The position numbers were made by a program, and so were the translations under genes. Below are positions 28,550-37,791 of a stretch of 64,000 nt of DNA, piece by piece (position 1 is the stretch's first letter; each line of letters starts with the position of its first letter). The notes under the pieces were generated by a model, which saw only the letters and a program-made list of their open reading frames with translations, made no database searches and was not told the origin of the DNA. The DNA lies in NCBI RefSeq assembly GCF_018613235.1, contig NZ_JAGGQP010000030.1:62001-126000 (forward strand), read 5' to 3'. Source of the stretch: Bacillus sp. ISL-41. Its GTDB lineage: Bacteria; Bacillota; Bacilli; Bacillales; Cytobacillaceae.

Positions 28550-29677
28550 ATGAGTAAACGGGATTACTATGAAGTCCTCGGAGTCAGTAATTCGGCTTCG
28601 AAGGATGAAATAAAGAAGGCTTACCGCAAGCTTTCTAAACAATTCCATCCGGACATCAATAAAGAGCCGGGAGCAGATGAAAAGTTTAAAGAAGTAAAAG
28701 AAGCGTATGAGGTATTGAGCGACGATCAAAAGCGAGCTCATTATGACCAGTTTGGCCATGTCGACCCTAACCAGGGATTTGGCGGCGGCGGTGATTTCGG
28801 CGGCGGTTTTGGAGGTTTCGAAGATATTTTCAATTCCTTCTTCGGCGGCGGAGGCGGCAGACGCCGTGATCCAAACGCGCCAAGACAGGGTGCCGATCTT
28901 CAGTACACAATGACCTTGAAGTTCGAGGAAGCTGTATTTGGCAAGGAAACAGATATCGAGATCCCTCGTGAAGAAGAGTGCGATACGTGTGACGGAACTG
29001 GTGCAAAGCCTGGGACGAAAGTTGATACATGTAAACACTGTCATGGCAGCGGACAAATCAGCGTGGAACAAAACACGCCATTTGGACGTATCGTTAACCG
29101 CCGTGTGTGTCATTACTGTAATGGAACAGGTAAGGAAATCAAAGAAAAATGTTCAACTTGCTCTGGCACCGGGAAGGTTACCAGAAGGAATAAAATTCAT
29201 GTTAAAATCCCGGCTGGTGTCGATGATGGCCAGCAGCTGAGAGTAGCAGGAAAAGGCGAAGCCGGTATCAATGGCGGCCCTGCAGGCGACCTTTACATTG
29301 TATTCCACATCAGGTCGCATGAATTCTTTGAGCGTGACGGCGATGATATTTATTGCGAAATGCCGATTACATTTGTCCAGGCAGCACTGGGTGATGAAGT
29401 CGAAGTCCCTACACTGCACGGCAAAGTTAAATTGAAAGTTCCTGCTGGAACACAGACGGGCACAAAGTTCCGCCTGAAGGGCAAAGGTGTCCCAAATGTC
29501 CGCGGATATGGTACGGGAGACCAGCATGTCCTTGTTCGAATCGTGACCCCGACAAAACTGTCTGAAAAGCAAAAGCAGCTTCTCCGTGAGTTTGCTGAAG
29601 TAAGCGGACAGTCTCCACTTGGGGAGCAGGAGGAAAGCTTTTTTTCAAAAGTAAAACGTGCCTTTAAAGGTGATTAA
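28550..29677 (+). CDS. dnaJ: Chaperone protein DnaJ (Hsp40)
   Basis: Co-chaperone that stimulates DnaK ATPase. The 375 aa comprise a J domain with HPD (FHPDINK near residue 33), a glycine/phenylalanine-rich segment (about 75-115), four zinc repeats CxxCxGxG ([32 protein letters not shown]) and the C-terminal substrate domains. ATG at 28550 with GGGAGTGG. It is 452 bp from dnaK, an unusually long gap filled by a repeat and a hairpin. Confidence 0.97.
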   Translation: MSKRDYYEVLGVSNSASKDEIKKAYRKLSKQFHPDINKEPGADEKFKEVKEAYEVLSDDQKRAHYDQFGHVDPNQGFGGGGDFGGGFGGFEDIFNSFFGGGGGRRRDPNAPRQGADLQYTMTLKFEEAVFGKETDIEIPREEECDTCDGTGAKPGTKVDTCKHCHGSGQISVEQNTPFGRIVNRRVCHYCNGTGKEIKEKCSTCSGTGKVTRRNKIHVKIPAGVDDGQQLRVAGKGEAGINGGPAGDLYIVFHIRSHEFFERDGDDIYCEMPITFVQAALGDEVEVPTLHGKVKLKVPAGTQTGTKFRLKGKGVPNVRGYGTGDQHVLVRIVTPTKLSEKQKQLLREFAEVSGQSPLGEQEESFFSKVKRAFKGD

Positions 29678-29696
29678 TCGAATGGAGTTGGTATAA

Positions 29697-30635
29697 ATGA
29701 AATGGTCTGAAATCAGCATTTTAACTACAAATGAAGCGGTTGAGCCGATTTCCAATATCCTGCACGAAGCAGGCGCGAGCGGAGTGGTTATTGAAGATCC
29801 GCTGGAGCTTGAGAAGGAGAGAGAGGACCAGTTCGGAGAAATATACCAGCTTAATCCAGACGATTATCCGGAAGAAGGAGTCATTGTAAAAGCTTATCTG
29901 CCGGTAAACAGTTTCCTTGGAGAAACGGTTGATGAGATAAAAGAAGCGATCAATAACCTGATAATCTACAATATTGATATCGGGTTGAATAAAGTATCAA
30001 TCAGTGAAGTGAATGAGGAAGAGTGGGCAACTGCCTGGAAGAAGTACTACAATCCTGTTAAAATTTCCGAGAAATTCACAATTGTCCCGACCTGGGAGGA
30101 TTACACTCCCGTCAACACGGACGAATTGATCATCGAGCTTGATCCAGGCATGGCATTCGGCACTGGAACACACCCGACAACGGTCATGTGTATCCAGGCG
30201 CTGGAAAGAACTGTCCAGCCTGGCGACCGAGTCGTGGATGTTGGAACAGGTTCAGGTGTTCTCAGTATTGCAGCAGCTAAACTCGGTGCAGGAAAAGTAG
30301 AAGCGATGGACCTTGATGATGTAGCCGTGCAGGTTGCAAAACTCAATCTCAAGCTCAACAAAGTCCACGATGTCGCAACCATCTCACAAAACAACCTTCT
30401 TGACGGTGTTGAAGAAGGAGCGGATATTGTAGTGGCGAATATCCTCGCAGAAGTCATTCTGCGCTTTGCTGATGATGCAGGCAAGGTCGTAAAAAATGGC
30501 GGATACTTCATTACTTCTGGCATCATCCAGCAGAAGAAAGAAGTCGTCAAGGATGCAATGATCAACGCAGGGTTTGAAATAGAAGAGATAATTTCTATGG
30601 AAGACTGGGCTGCGATCATCAGCAAAAAGAAATAA
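29697..30635 (+). CDS. prmA: Ribosomal protein L11 methyltransferase
   Basis: Trimethylates residues of ribosomal protein uL11. The 312-aa product has an N-terminal substrate-recognition part and a SAM-binding domain with [12 protein letters not shown] near residue 180. The catalytic-type NILAEV motif follows. Nineteen bp after dnaJ, as in B. subtilis (yqeT). Confidence 0.95.
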   Translation: MKWSEISILTTNEAVEPISNILHEAGASGVVIEDPLELEKEREDQFGEIYQLNPDDYPEEGVIVKAYLPVNSFLGETVDEIKEAINNLIIYNIDIGLNKVSISEVNEEEWATAWKKYYNPVKISEKFTIVPTWEDYTPVNTDELIIELDPGMAFGTGTHPTTVMCIQALERTVQPGDRVVDVGTGSGVLSIAAAKLGAGKVEAMDLDDVAVQVAKLNLKLNKVHDVATISQNNLLDGVEEGADIVVANILAEVILRFADDAGKVVKNGGYFITSGIIQQKKEVVKDAMINAGFEIEEIISMEDWAAIISKKK

Positions 30636-30640
30636 TGTGG

Positions 30641-30668
30641 AAAAGGGGGAAAGTAAATCCCCTTTTTT
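30641..30668 (+). terminator. prmA terminator
   Basis: AAAAGGGG (30641-30648) pairs with CCCCTTTT (30659-30666), followed by further Ts, six bases past the prmA stop. Confidence 0.75.
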
Positions 30669-30690
30669 CTGTCTATTTTACTCTGAGAAA

Positions 30691-30755
30691 TGTCTAGCTC
30701 CAGCGCCTAGTTCCCCGTAAGCTTGTCGAGGCTGATCCAGGCGCTCACGCTTTTC
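30691..30755. repeat. Bacillus intergenic repeat ending AGGCGCTCACGCTTTTC
   Basis: Begins TGTCTAGCTCCAGCGCC and ends GGCGCTCACGCTTTTC; GCGCC and GGCGC pair across the element. A shortened relative occurs at 41125-41152. I recognise the type from many Bacillus-group intergenic spaces. It ends 17 bp before rsmE. Confidence 0.6.
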
Positions 30756-30772
30756 AGAAAGCAGGTGTTGTG

Positions 30773-31522
30773 ATGCAGCGATATTTTATTGATGGACAAG
30801 GTAATATGGAACAGTTCCATATTAGCGGCGATGATTATCATCACATTGTACGTGTTATGAGGATGAAGGCAGGTGACGAAATCATCTGTGTCACGCCCGC
30901 GGGAAAAAGCGCGGTTTGCCAGATTGCAGAAATTACCGATGAAATCGTTGTGGCAAACGTTGTAAAATGGGAGGAAGGGACTACTGAGCTCCCGGTCCAT
31001 GTCGTGATTGCGAGCGGTCTGCCCAAAGGGGATAAGCTCGAATTAATTATTCAGAAGGGTACCGAACTCGGTGCCTATGAATTTGTCCCTTTTACCGCAT
31101 CCCGCTCAATCGTTAAATGGGACGGCAAGAAGGCTGCCAAAAAGGTTGAACGCTGGCAGAAGATTGCCAAGGAAGCTGCTGAGCAGTCGCACCGCAGTTA
31201 TGTTCCAGAAGTGAAAGAACCGGTCAGTCTTAAAGAACTGATCAAAGCAAGCGGTGAGTATACTTATAAGCTAGTTGCTTATGAGGAAGAAGCGAGGGAA
31301 GGTGAAGCTTCGGTCCTTTCTTCTACTCTGGCGAAATTGGGGGAAGGCGACAGCCTCCTGATTGTATTTGGGCCAGAGGGAGGACTTACCTCTGCTGAAG
31401 TTGACCTTTTAAATAGGAATGGATTTTTAGCTTGTGGTCTCGGGCCGCGCATCTTGCGTACAGAAACAGCGCCGCTATATGCCTTGTCTGCTGTTTCTTA
31501 TCATTTTGAATTATTGGGGTGA
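30773..31522 (+). CDS. rsmE: 16S rRNA (uracil1498-N3)-methyltransferase
   Basis: A 249-aa SPOUT methyltransferase with an N-terminal PUA-like domain and the knot motifs LLIVFGPEGGLT, LGPRILRTETA near the C-terminus. It methylates U1498 in the decoding region of 16S rRNA. ATG at 30773 with AGGTG; the adjoining GTG at 30770 is less likely. Four-base overlap region with the next ORF's leader suggests coupling to mtaB. Confidence 0.95.
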   Translation: MQRYFIDGQGNMEQFHISGDDYHHIVRVMRMKAGDEIICVTPAGKSAVCQIAEITDEIVVANVVKWEEGTTELPVHVVIASGLPKGDKLELIIQKGTELGAYEFVPFTASRSIVKWDGKKAAKKVERWQKIAKEAAEQSHRSYVPEVKEPVSLKELIKASGEYTYKLVAYEEEAREGEASVLSSTLAKLGEGDSLLIVFGPEGGLTSAEVDLLNRNGFLACGLGPRILRTETAPLYALSAVSYHFELLG

Positions 31523-31527
31523 AGATA

Positions 31528-32880
31528 ATGCCTACAGTTGCTTTTCATACATTAGGTTGTAAGGTTAACCATTACGAAACAGAAGCCATTTGGCAATTAT
31601 TTAAGGAACAAGGGTACGATAGAGTAGAATTTGAGTCTACTTCAGATGTTTATGTCATCAACACCTGTACGGTAACGAATACAGGGGACAAGAAAAGCCG
31701 TCAGGTCATCCGCCGGGCTGTGCGAAAGAATCCGGATGCTGTTATTTGTGTTACCGGCTGCTACGCGCAAACATCGCCGGCAGAAATCATGGCGATTCCT
31801 GGAGTTGATATCGTTGTCGGAACCCAGGACCGCGTAAAAATGCTAGAGTATATTGAACAGTACAAGCAAGAGCGCCAGCCGATTAATGCTGTTGGCAATA
31901 TCATGAAGAACCGAGTTTATGAGGAACTTGATGTACCGGCATTTACTGACCGCACAAGAGCCTCTTTGAAAATCCAGGAAGGATGCAATAACTTCTGCAC
32001 CTTCTGTATCATTCCATGGGCACGCGGTTTGATGAGATCCCGTGATCCACAGGAGGTCATTCGCCAGGCTCAGCAGCTTGTTGATGCTGGATACAAGGAA
32101 ATCGTCCTTACTGGTATCCATACAGGCGGCTACGGTGAAGACATGAAGGACTACAACCTTGCTGCACTGCTTAGAGACCTTGAGGCACAAGTTAAAGGCA
32201 TTAAGCGCCTGCGTATTTCTTCTATTGAAGCGAGTCAGATCACAGACGAAGTGATTGAGGTAATCGATCAATCGAATATTATTGTCCGTCACTTGCACAT
32301 CCCGCTCCAATCAGGATCTGACACAGTATTGAAGCGTATGCGCCGTAAATACACAATGGAATTTTTTGGAGAGCGTCTAGACCGGCTTAAGGAAGTATTG
32401 CCAGGTCTTGCAGTTACCTCTGATATCATTGTCGGTTTCCCAGGTGAAACAGAAGAAGAGTTCATGGAAACCTATAGTTTCATCAAAAAGCATCAATTCT
32501 CAGAGCTGCATGTTTTCCCTTATTCAAAACGGACAGGCACTCCTGCTGCAAGAATGGAAGACCAGGTGGATGAAGACGTGAAAAACGAACGCGTTCACAG
32601 ATTGATTGAGCTTTCCAATCAGCTTGCTAAGGAATATGCCTCACATTTTGAGAATGAAGTGCTTGAAGTGATTCCTGAAGAAATCTATAAGGAAGAGCCA
32701 GACAGCGGACTATATGTAGGTTATACAGACAACTATTTGAAAGTTGTTTTCCCTGCTACTGAAGAGATGATCGGTAAAATTGTGAAGGTCAAGATTGCGA
32801 AAGCAGGCTATCCTTACAATGAAGGGCAATTTGTCCGAGTACTTGAAGATGAAATTTTAGCTGAACAAGCTGTTATATAG
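31528..32880 (+). CDS. mtaB: tRNA t6A37 methylthiotransferase MtaB
   Basis: Radical SAM enzyme that adds a methylthio group to N6-threonylcarbamoyl-adenosine 37 of tRNAs. The 450-aa protein has the N-terminal UPF0004 domain with three cysteines (GCKVN, NTCTVT, TGCYAQ), the radical SAM CNNFCTFC near residue 150 and a TRAM domain at the end. ATG at 31528 with GGGGTG. Equivalent to yqeV. Confidence 0.95.
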   Translation: MPTVAFHTLGCKVNHYETEAIWQLFKEQGYDRVEFESTSDVYVINTCTVTNTGDKKSRQVIRRAVRKNPDAVICVTGCYAQTSPAEIMAIPGVDIVVGTQDRVKMLEYIEQYKQERQPINAVGNIMKNRVYEELDVPAFTDRTRASLKIQEGCNNFCTFCIIPWARGLMRSRDPQEVIRQAQQLVDAGYKEIVLTGIHTGGYGEDMKDYNLAALLRDLEAQVKGIKRLRISSIEASQITDEVIEVIDQSNIIVRHLHIPLQSGSDTVLKRMRRKYTMEFFGERLDRLKEVLPGLAVTSDIIVGFPGETEEEFMETYSFIKKHQFSELHVFPYSKRTGTPAARMEDQVDEDVKNERVHRLIELSNQLAKEYASHFENEVLEVIPEEIYKEEPDSGLYVGYTDNYLKVVFPATEEMIGKIVKVKIAKAGYPYNEGQFVRVLEDEILAEQAVI

Positions 32881-32888
32881 TCAATGTG

Positions 32889-32918
32889 AAAGAGCTGGCA
32901 AAATGCCAGCTCTTTCTT
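32889..32918 (+). terminator. mtaB terminator
   Basis: A perfect 12-bp stem with an AAA loop and a T-rich tail, eight bases after the mtaB stop. Confidence 0.92.
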
Positions 32919-33047
32919 TGAATGTAAGGACCGATTTAGTAAGTTATCGACCATGTTTTTAGCGTATATCGACCATATTTAAGAATATATAAGCGGAAAA
33001 TAAAGCATATCGTAGCATTTCCGATTTTTTCGTCCAAATGAAGTTTA

Positions 33048-33980
33048 CTAACTAGATTCTTCTTTCCCATGAATGAATTCAATCATCCTGCCGAATTTCT
33101 CGGCAACAGGAAGAACGAGCAATGAAGCGATGATGTTGTAAACGACACTGACATGCGCCAGCTGAACTTCGGGTCTTGCGGCTGTCATTGGAGCAAGTGA
33201 AGCAACTTGATCGATGAAGGGATAGAAGACTGCTGCTCCAGCAATATTCAGCCATACGTGTGCAAACGCTGTAAGCCTGGCCTCTTTGCCGGCACCAATC
33301 GACGCCAGCATGGCAGTAATGCAAGTGCCTATATTCGCACCGAGCATCGCCGCAATTGCTGAATTCATGCTTAATGTGCCTTCAGACAAAAATCCCATGA
33401 TGATCCCTGTCATCGCTGTGCTTGATTGGATCATGGCAGTTACAACCGTGCCTGTCAGAATGCTGATCAAATGGCTGTTGTTCAAATTTACGAGCGCAGC
33501 CTCAACAATTGGCAAGCTGGTCACAGGATCAGCAAGGAAAGTGAAGCCGCGCATTGCAGCGAAAACTGCAGCAATCCCAAAAGAAATAGCACCGATGTTT
33601 TGCCATGTTTTATTTCGCGCTACCATTAAAATCGCACCAATAACAGCGAAAGGCACGATAAATGCATCGATGTTGAAAGTGATGATTTCAAGGGTGAAGG
33701 TTGTTCCTATATTTGATCCAAGGATAATCCCGATTGATTGTGAGAATTTCAGCAGTCCGGCAGAAATCAATCCAATCGTAATCACCATGACAGCTGAACT
33801 GCTATGCAAAAGGGCCGTAACTATGGTACCGGCCAACAATCCTTTAAGTGGTGTATCAGTCATGATGGTCAGCCAGTTCTTCATTCTGCTTGCGGAAAGT
33901 TCGAACAAGCCTTTCCGAAGCAATGTCATTCCGCCGATGAAAACAGCGAGAAACAATAGGAAAAATAATAGATAGACCAT
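33048..33980 (-). CDS. yqeW: Na+/phosphate cotransporter family protein (YqeW-like)
   Basis: A 310-aa polytopic membrane protein of the Na/Pi-cotransporter (PNaS) family. Two inverted repeats each carry a QSSS-type motif, LLHSSSAVMV near residue 55 and MIQSSTAMTG near 185, and GSNIGTT/GANIGTC follow in each half. It may export or import phosphate; direction cannot be read from sequence. The start at 33980 has GGGAGGGGG, so the upstream 30 residues of the open frame are dropped. Same place as yqeW in B. subtilis. Confidence 0.85.
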   Translation of the reverse strand: MVYLLFFLLFLAVFIGGMTLLRKGLFELSASRMKNWLTIMTDTPLKGLLAGTIVTALLHSSSAVMVITIGLISAGLLKFSQSIGIILGSNIGTTFTLEIITFNIDAFIVPFAVIGAILMVARNKTWQNIGAISFGIAAVFAAMRGFTFLADPVTSLPIVEAALVNLNNSHLISILTGTVVTAMIQSSTAMTGIIMGFLSEGTLSMNSAIAAMLGANIGTCITAMLASIGAGKEARLTAFAHVWLNIAGAAVFYPFIDQVASLAPMTAARPEVQLAHVSVVYNIIASLLVLPVAEKFGRMIEFIHGKEESS

Positions 33981-34096
33981 AGGACACCCCCTCCCATTTA
34001 AATGTATGAAAAGGAGTGCAGGACATGCTAATAAATTTTTTAGTCTGAATGATATCCTGCAAAAGTACATAATGTAAAAACAAGGGCTAATTACAG

Positions 34097-34125
34097 TTGA
34101 CCTCCTGCCAGTGATATATTATAAT
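34097..34125 (+). promoter_or_regulatory. Sigma-A promoter of rpsU-yqeY
   Basis: TTGACC (34097-34102), a 17-bp spacer and a perfect TATAAT (34120-34125), 65 bp upstream of rpsU. Confidence 0.8.
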
Positions 34126-34190
34126 TGCAAGGTACATGGTTTCCATGTGTTTTGGTGTTAGTGTGTTGTGCTCGGAGGGAGGGAAAGAGA

Positions 34191-34364
34191 ATGTCTAAAA
34201 CTGTCGTTCGTAAAAACGAATCGCTTGAAGATGCTCTTCGACGCTTCAAACGTACTGTATCTAAATCAGGTACTATCCAAGAAGCTAGAAAGCGCGAATT
34301 CTACGAAAAACCTAGTGTAAAGCGTAAGAAAAAGTCTGAAGCTGCTAGAAAACGCAAGTTCTAA
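34191..34364 (+). CDS. rpsU: 30S ribosomal protein bS21
   Basis: A 57-aa basic protein, [19 protein letters not shown] to RKRKF. It joins the 30S platform near the anti-Shine-Dalgarno end of 16S rRNA. ATG at 34191 with GGAGGGAGGG; the longer frame upstream has no ribosomal homology. Co-transcribed with yqeY. Confidence 0.97.
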   Translation: MSKTVVRKNESLEDALRRFKRTVSKSGTIQEARKREFYEKPSVKRKKKSEAARKRKF

Positions 34365-34381
34365 GAGAGGGTGGAATCAAC

Positions 34382-34828
34382 TTGAGCCTGCTCGAGCGTT
34401 TAAATAATGATATGAAACAAGCGATGAAGAACAAAGAAAAGGACAGACTCACGACGATTCGGATGGTCAAAGCATCCCTGCAAAACGAAGCAATCAAGTT
34501 CGGCAAGCAGGAATTATCCGAAGAAGAAGAGTTAACTGTACTTTCTCGTGAAGTGAAACAACGCAAAGATTCCCTCCAGGAATTTGAAAAAGCTGGTCGT
34601 CAAGACCTCGTTGAAAAGATACAAACAGAATTAAAGCATGTCGAAATTTACATGCCACAGCAGCTTAGCGAAGAAGAAGTGACGGCAATCGTCAAAGAAG
34701 CTATCGCAGAGACCGGTGCGGCATCTAAAGCCGATATGGGTAGAGTAATGGCTGTCCTTATGCCTAAAGTAAAAGGTAAAGCAGACGGATCTCTCGTTAA
34801 TAAACTTGTACAACAACACCTTTCATAA
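34382..34828 (+). CDS. yqeY: GatB/YqeY domain-containing protein
   Basis: A 148-aa protein related to the C-terminal tail domain of GatB, the amidotransferase subunit that binds tRNA. Motifs [10 protein letters not shown] and [17 protein letters not shown] are conserved. A tRNA-binding accessory role is inferred only. TTG start with GAGAGGGTGG. Confidence 0.92.
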   Translation: MSLLERLNNDMKQAMKNKEKDRLTTIRMVKASLQNEAIKFGKQELSEEEELTVLSREVKQRKDSLQEFEKAGRQDLVEKIQTELKHVEIYMPQQLSEEEVTAIVKEAIAETGAASKADMGRVMAVLMPKVKGKADGSLVNKLVQQHLS

Positions 34829-34836
34829 AAAGCTCG

Positions 34837-34866
34837 AAGGCCGCAGGATATTCTTGCGGCCTTTTT
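34837..34866 (+). terminator. rpsU-yqeY terminator
   Basis: A 9-bp stem AAGGCCGCA/TGCGGCCTT followed by TTT, nine bases beyond the yqeY stop. Confidence 0.88.
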
Positions 34867-34950
34867 AGCTCATACTAAAATGTGTCCTGGGATGATGCTT
34901 TGTGTTATGTTGATTAATATACATATTGGTGATAACCCAATCGGTTTACC

Positions 34951-35150
34951 TCGTTCTATAAGCCAGAAAGAGGCCGTTGGTCCACAAACGGTTGCATAAA
35001 AGATATTCTATAAGCCCAAAAAGAGGGCCCGCCGCTGCAAAAGGTCACATAGAAAGATTCTATAAGCACAAAGAGGGCACACCCCTGCAAAAGGTCCCAT
35101 AGAAAAAATTTATGAGCCACAAAACGAGACTCCGCCCGAATGGTAGATTC
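34951..35150. repeat. Second 52-bp-period tandem array, about four units
   Basis: TTCTATAAGC starts at 34954, 35006 and 35058, exactly 52 bp apart; a fourth, altered copy lies 50 bp on. Units 2 and 3 share TGCAAAAGGTC and CATAGAAA. Unit 3 carries the palindrome ATAGAA-AGA-TTCTAT at 35049-35063. The sequence is unrelated to the array at 19.1 kb, but period and palindrome-per-unit design are the same. It fills most of the gap between yqeY and the sigma-W promoter. Confidence 0.8.
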
Positions 35151-35219
35151 CCTAGATTTTAATAAAGCAAAACTAAAAATTCACTACATGAATTTTTTCG
35201 GAAATCTGTAAAAAATCTA

Positions 35220-35249
35220 TGAAACCTTTTGGTGCGCGAATGCGTATTA
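35220..35249 (+). promoter_or_regulatory. Sigma-W-type promoter of nfeD-floA-yqfB
   Basis: TGAAAC followed by CTTTT (35220-35230), then CGTATTA at 35243-35249; the 17-bp spacer and both elements match the ECF sigma-W consensus. The B. subtilis yqeZ-floA-yqfB operon is a known sigma-W target, activated by envelope stress. Confidence 0.85.
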
Positions 35250-35286
35250 CCACTATGGCCTTATTTTAATGAATGGAGGTGCCGAA

Positions 35287-36606
35287 TTGAAAATAAAATC
35301 AGTGGTTGCGAGCATCATCATCCTCTTGTCACTGGCCAGCTGGATCTACCCGTTCACTGCAGATGCTGATCAAAAAGTGGTCTATGTGGTGCCGATTGAA
35401 GAAACTGTGGAGAAGGGCCTGCTTGCCTTCCTGGAGAGGGCGGTTGAGGAGGCAGAAGAGGCTGGTGCGGAAGCAATCATCTTTGATGTGAATACACCTG
35501 GCGGGGCGGTTGACGCGGCTGGCGGTATTGGCAAGCTGCTGACAGGCACTGACCTAAAAACTGTAGCATTCGTCAATAAGCAGGCATTATCCGCAGGTGC
35601 ATATATTTCCCTGAATACTGATGAAATTTATATGGTTCCCGGTTCTACAATGGGATCAGCTGCAATCATTGACCAGCAAGGCAATACCGCTGGAAAAAAA
35701 GCGGAGTCCTATTGGTTTGCTGCCATGAAAGCAGCAGCGGTTGAAAGCGGGCGGGATCCGATATATGCCCAGGCAATGGCAGATGACAGCATCGACCTTC
35801 CGGAGCTTGGTGCAGGCAAAGGGGAGCTGCTTACCCTGACGGCGGAGCAGGCTCTCGAGGTTGGGTATTCCGAGGGGACTGTCAAAAATCTCGATGAGTT
35901 ATTGAAAAAACTAGGCTATGAGGATGCGGAAATCCGAAATGTGAACGAGACTTTCGCTGAAAAACTGGCGAGATTCATCACGCATCCAGTCGTTATCCCG
36001 ATTTTGATGACAATCGGCAGTTTAGGGCTGGTTCTTGAGCTGTATTCTCCAGGGTTTGGTCTGCCGGGAATTGCCGGCTTGTCTGCTTTGCTTTTATTCT
36101 TCTATGGGCATATGGTTGCCGGCCTGGCAGGTTTCGAGACATTGATTCTGTTCGCGCTTGGTGTTGGGCTAATATTGCTCGAGTTATTCATCCCTGGAGG
36201 AATAGCCGGCATAATCGGGTTATTAGCAATTATTGCAAGCTTTTTTATGGCATCAGATAATGTGGTCCATATGGGAATATCGTTATTGATAGCCTTGACT
36301 GCGTCCATCGTTTTATCTATTTTAATGATAAGGGTGTTTGGAAAAAAGATGAAATTTTTCAGAAGAATCATACTGACAGATTCAACAAGCACTGAAAAGG
36401 GTTATGTATCCAATAAAAACCGCCTGGAACTTATTGGGGTAGAAGGAATTACGCTCACTCCCCTCAGACCTTCTGGAACGATCATTGTTGATGATGAGCG
36501 CATTGATGCAGTCAGTGAGGGTGGATTTATTGCAAAGGACAAGAGAGTTAGGATTGTAAAAACGGAAGGTTCTAGAATTGTGGTCAGGGAGATTAAAGAT
36601 ATCTAA
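35287..36606 (+). CDS. yqeZ: NfeD family membrane serine protease (YqeZ)
   Basis: A 439-aa membrane protein: signal sequence or anchor (residues 5-20), ClpP-class serine protease domain (VNTPGGAVDAA, then ALSAGAYISL with the likely serine), several membrane helices (about 235-350) and a C-terminal OB-fold NfeD domain. Such proteins act with flotillin/stomatin partners, here FloA next door, in membrane organisation and stress. TTG start at 35287 is set by GGAGGTG. Confidence 0.92.
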   Translation: MKIKSVVASIIILLSLASWIYPFTADADQKVVYVVPIEETVEKGLLAFLERAVEEAEEAGAEAIIFDVNTPGGAVDAAGGIGKLLTGTDLKTVAFVNKQALSAGAYISLNTDEIYMVPGSTMGSAAIIDQQGNTAGKKAESYWFAAMKAAAVESGRDPIYAQAMADDSIDLPELGAGKGELLTLTAEQALEVGYSEGTVKNLDELLKKLGYEDAEIRNVNETFAEKLARFITHPVVIPILMTIGSLGLVLELYSPGFGLPGIAGLSALLLFFYGHMVAGLAGFETLILFALGVGLILLELFIPGGIAGIIGLLAIIASFFMASDNVVHMGISLLIALTASIVLSILMIRVFGKKMKFFRRIILTDSTSTEKGYVSNKNRLELIGVEGITLTPLRPSGTIIVDDERIDAVSEGGFIAKDKRVRIVKTEGSRIVVREIKDI

Positions 36607-36758
36607 TTTGTTCTTTCATTGTATTGTTCATTGAGGTATTCTTGCCACGACGAATCGGTGAAGCAACAAGTAGAGATAAACACCAGGTCTTTGAATTGAA
36701 TTTGTAAAATGAAGAAGATTCAAGGACCTTGGAAAAATATTTTTAGGAGGCAGTTCAT

Positions 36759-37757
36759 ATGGATGCAAGTACAGCATTTGTTTTAGTAGCTATTGCACTC
36801 GGGATCATTTTCCTTGGTGTGTTGCTGACATTCGTACCGGTAATGCTCTGGATTTCAGCATTAGCAGCAGGTGTCAGGGTCAGCATTTTCACGCTGATTG
36901 GTATGAGATTAAGAAGGGTTATCCCAAGCAGGGTCATCAATCCGATGATCAAGGCGCACAAAGCAGGCCTAAGTGTAACAACGAACCAGCTTGAAAGCCA
37001 CTATCTTGCCGGCGGTAATGTTGACAGGGTAGTAAATGCCCTGATTGCTGCGCACCGTGCGAATATTGAGCTTTCATTCGAAAGAGCGGCAGCGATTGAC
37101 CTTGCAGGCCGTGATGTACTGGAAGCGGTACAAATGAGTGTTAATCCGAAGGTAATTGAAACGCCATTCATCGCTGGTGTGGCTATGGATGGTATCGAGG
37201 TAAAAGCTAAAGCAAGAATCACAGTAAGAGCGAACATCGACCGACTTGTCGGGGGTGCTGGTGAAGAGACAATCGTTGCCCGTGTTGGTGAGGGGATTGT
37301 ATCGACAATCGGTTCTTCTGACAACCATAAAAAAGTGCTGGAAAATCCGGATATGATTTCGCAAACAGTCCTTTCAAAAGGTCTGGATGCAGGTACAGCG
37401 TTCGAAATCTTATCGATTGATATTGCGGACGTTGATATCGGCAAAAACATCGGTGCCGAGCTCCAGACAGAGCAGGCGGAAGCTGATAAGAAGATTGCCC
37501 AGGCGAAGGCTGAAGAGCGCCGCGCTATGGCTGTAGCACAAGAGCAGGAAATGAAGGCCCGAGTCGAGGAAATGAGAGCGAAAGTTGTCGAGGCGGAAGC
37601 AACTGTACCGTTGGCAATGGCAGAAGCACTGCGTGAAGGCAACATCGGCGTGATGGATTATATGAATATCCAGAATATCGAGGCAGACACAGATATGAGA
37701 GGTTCCATTGGCAAGCTTTCAAACAATAATAAAAAAGATGACAAAAATAATAATTGA
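36759..37757 (+). CDS. floA: Flotillin-like protein FloA
   Basis: Scaffold of membrane microdomains, 332 aa. A hydrophobic N-terminal hairpin inserts in the membrane, an SPFH domain follows (about residues 60-230), then an EA-rich coiled-coil tail ([20 protein letters not shown] region). ATG with AGGAGG. Second gene of the sigma-W unit after yqeZ. Confidence 0.96.
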   Translation: MDASTAFVLVAIALGIIFLGVLLTFVPVMLWISALAAGVRVSIFTLIGMRLRRVIPSRVINPMIKAHKAGLSVTTNQLESHYLAGGNVDRVVNALIAAHRANIELSFERAAAIDLAGRDVLEAVQMSVNPKVIETPFIAGVAMDGIEVKAKARITVRANIDRLVGGAGEETIVARVGEGIVSTIGSSDNHKKVLENPDMISQTVLSKGLDAGTAFEILSIDIADVDIGKNIGAELQTEQAEADKKIAQAKAEERRAMAVAQEQEMKARVEEMRAKVVEAEATVPLAMAEALREGNIGVMDYMNIQNIEADTDMRGSIGKLSNNNKKDDKNNN

Positions 37758-37791
37758 TGCGAGAACCCGTTAAAAGAAAGGGGGGCTCATC

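Noticed and set aside
28379-29113. 244-aa minus-strand ORF across dnaJ
   Set aside because: Antisense to dnaJ, whose domains are complete. No ribosome-binding site.
33286-33975. 229-aa plus-strand ORF
   Set aside because: Antisense to the well-supported phosphate-transporter gene; composition is that of a reverse-complement shadow.
37001-37645. 214-aa minus-strand ORF across floA
   Set aside because: A Ser/Ala/Thr-rich shadow of the floA coding strand.
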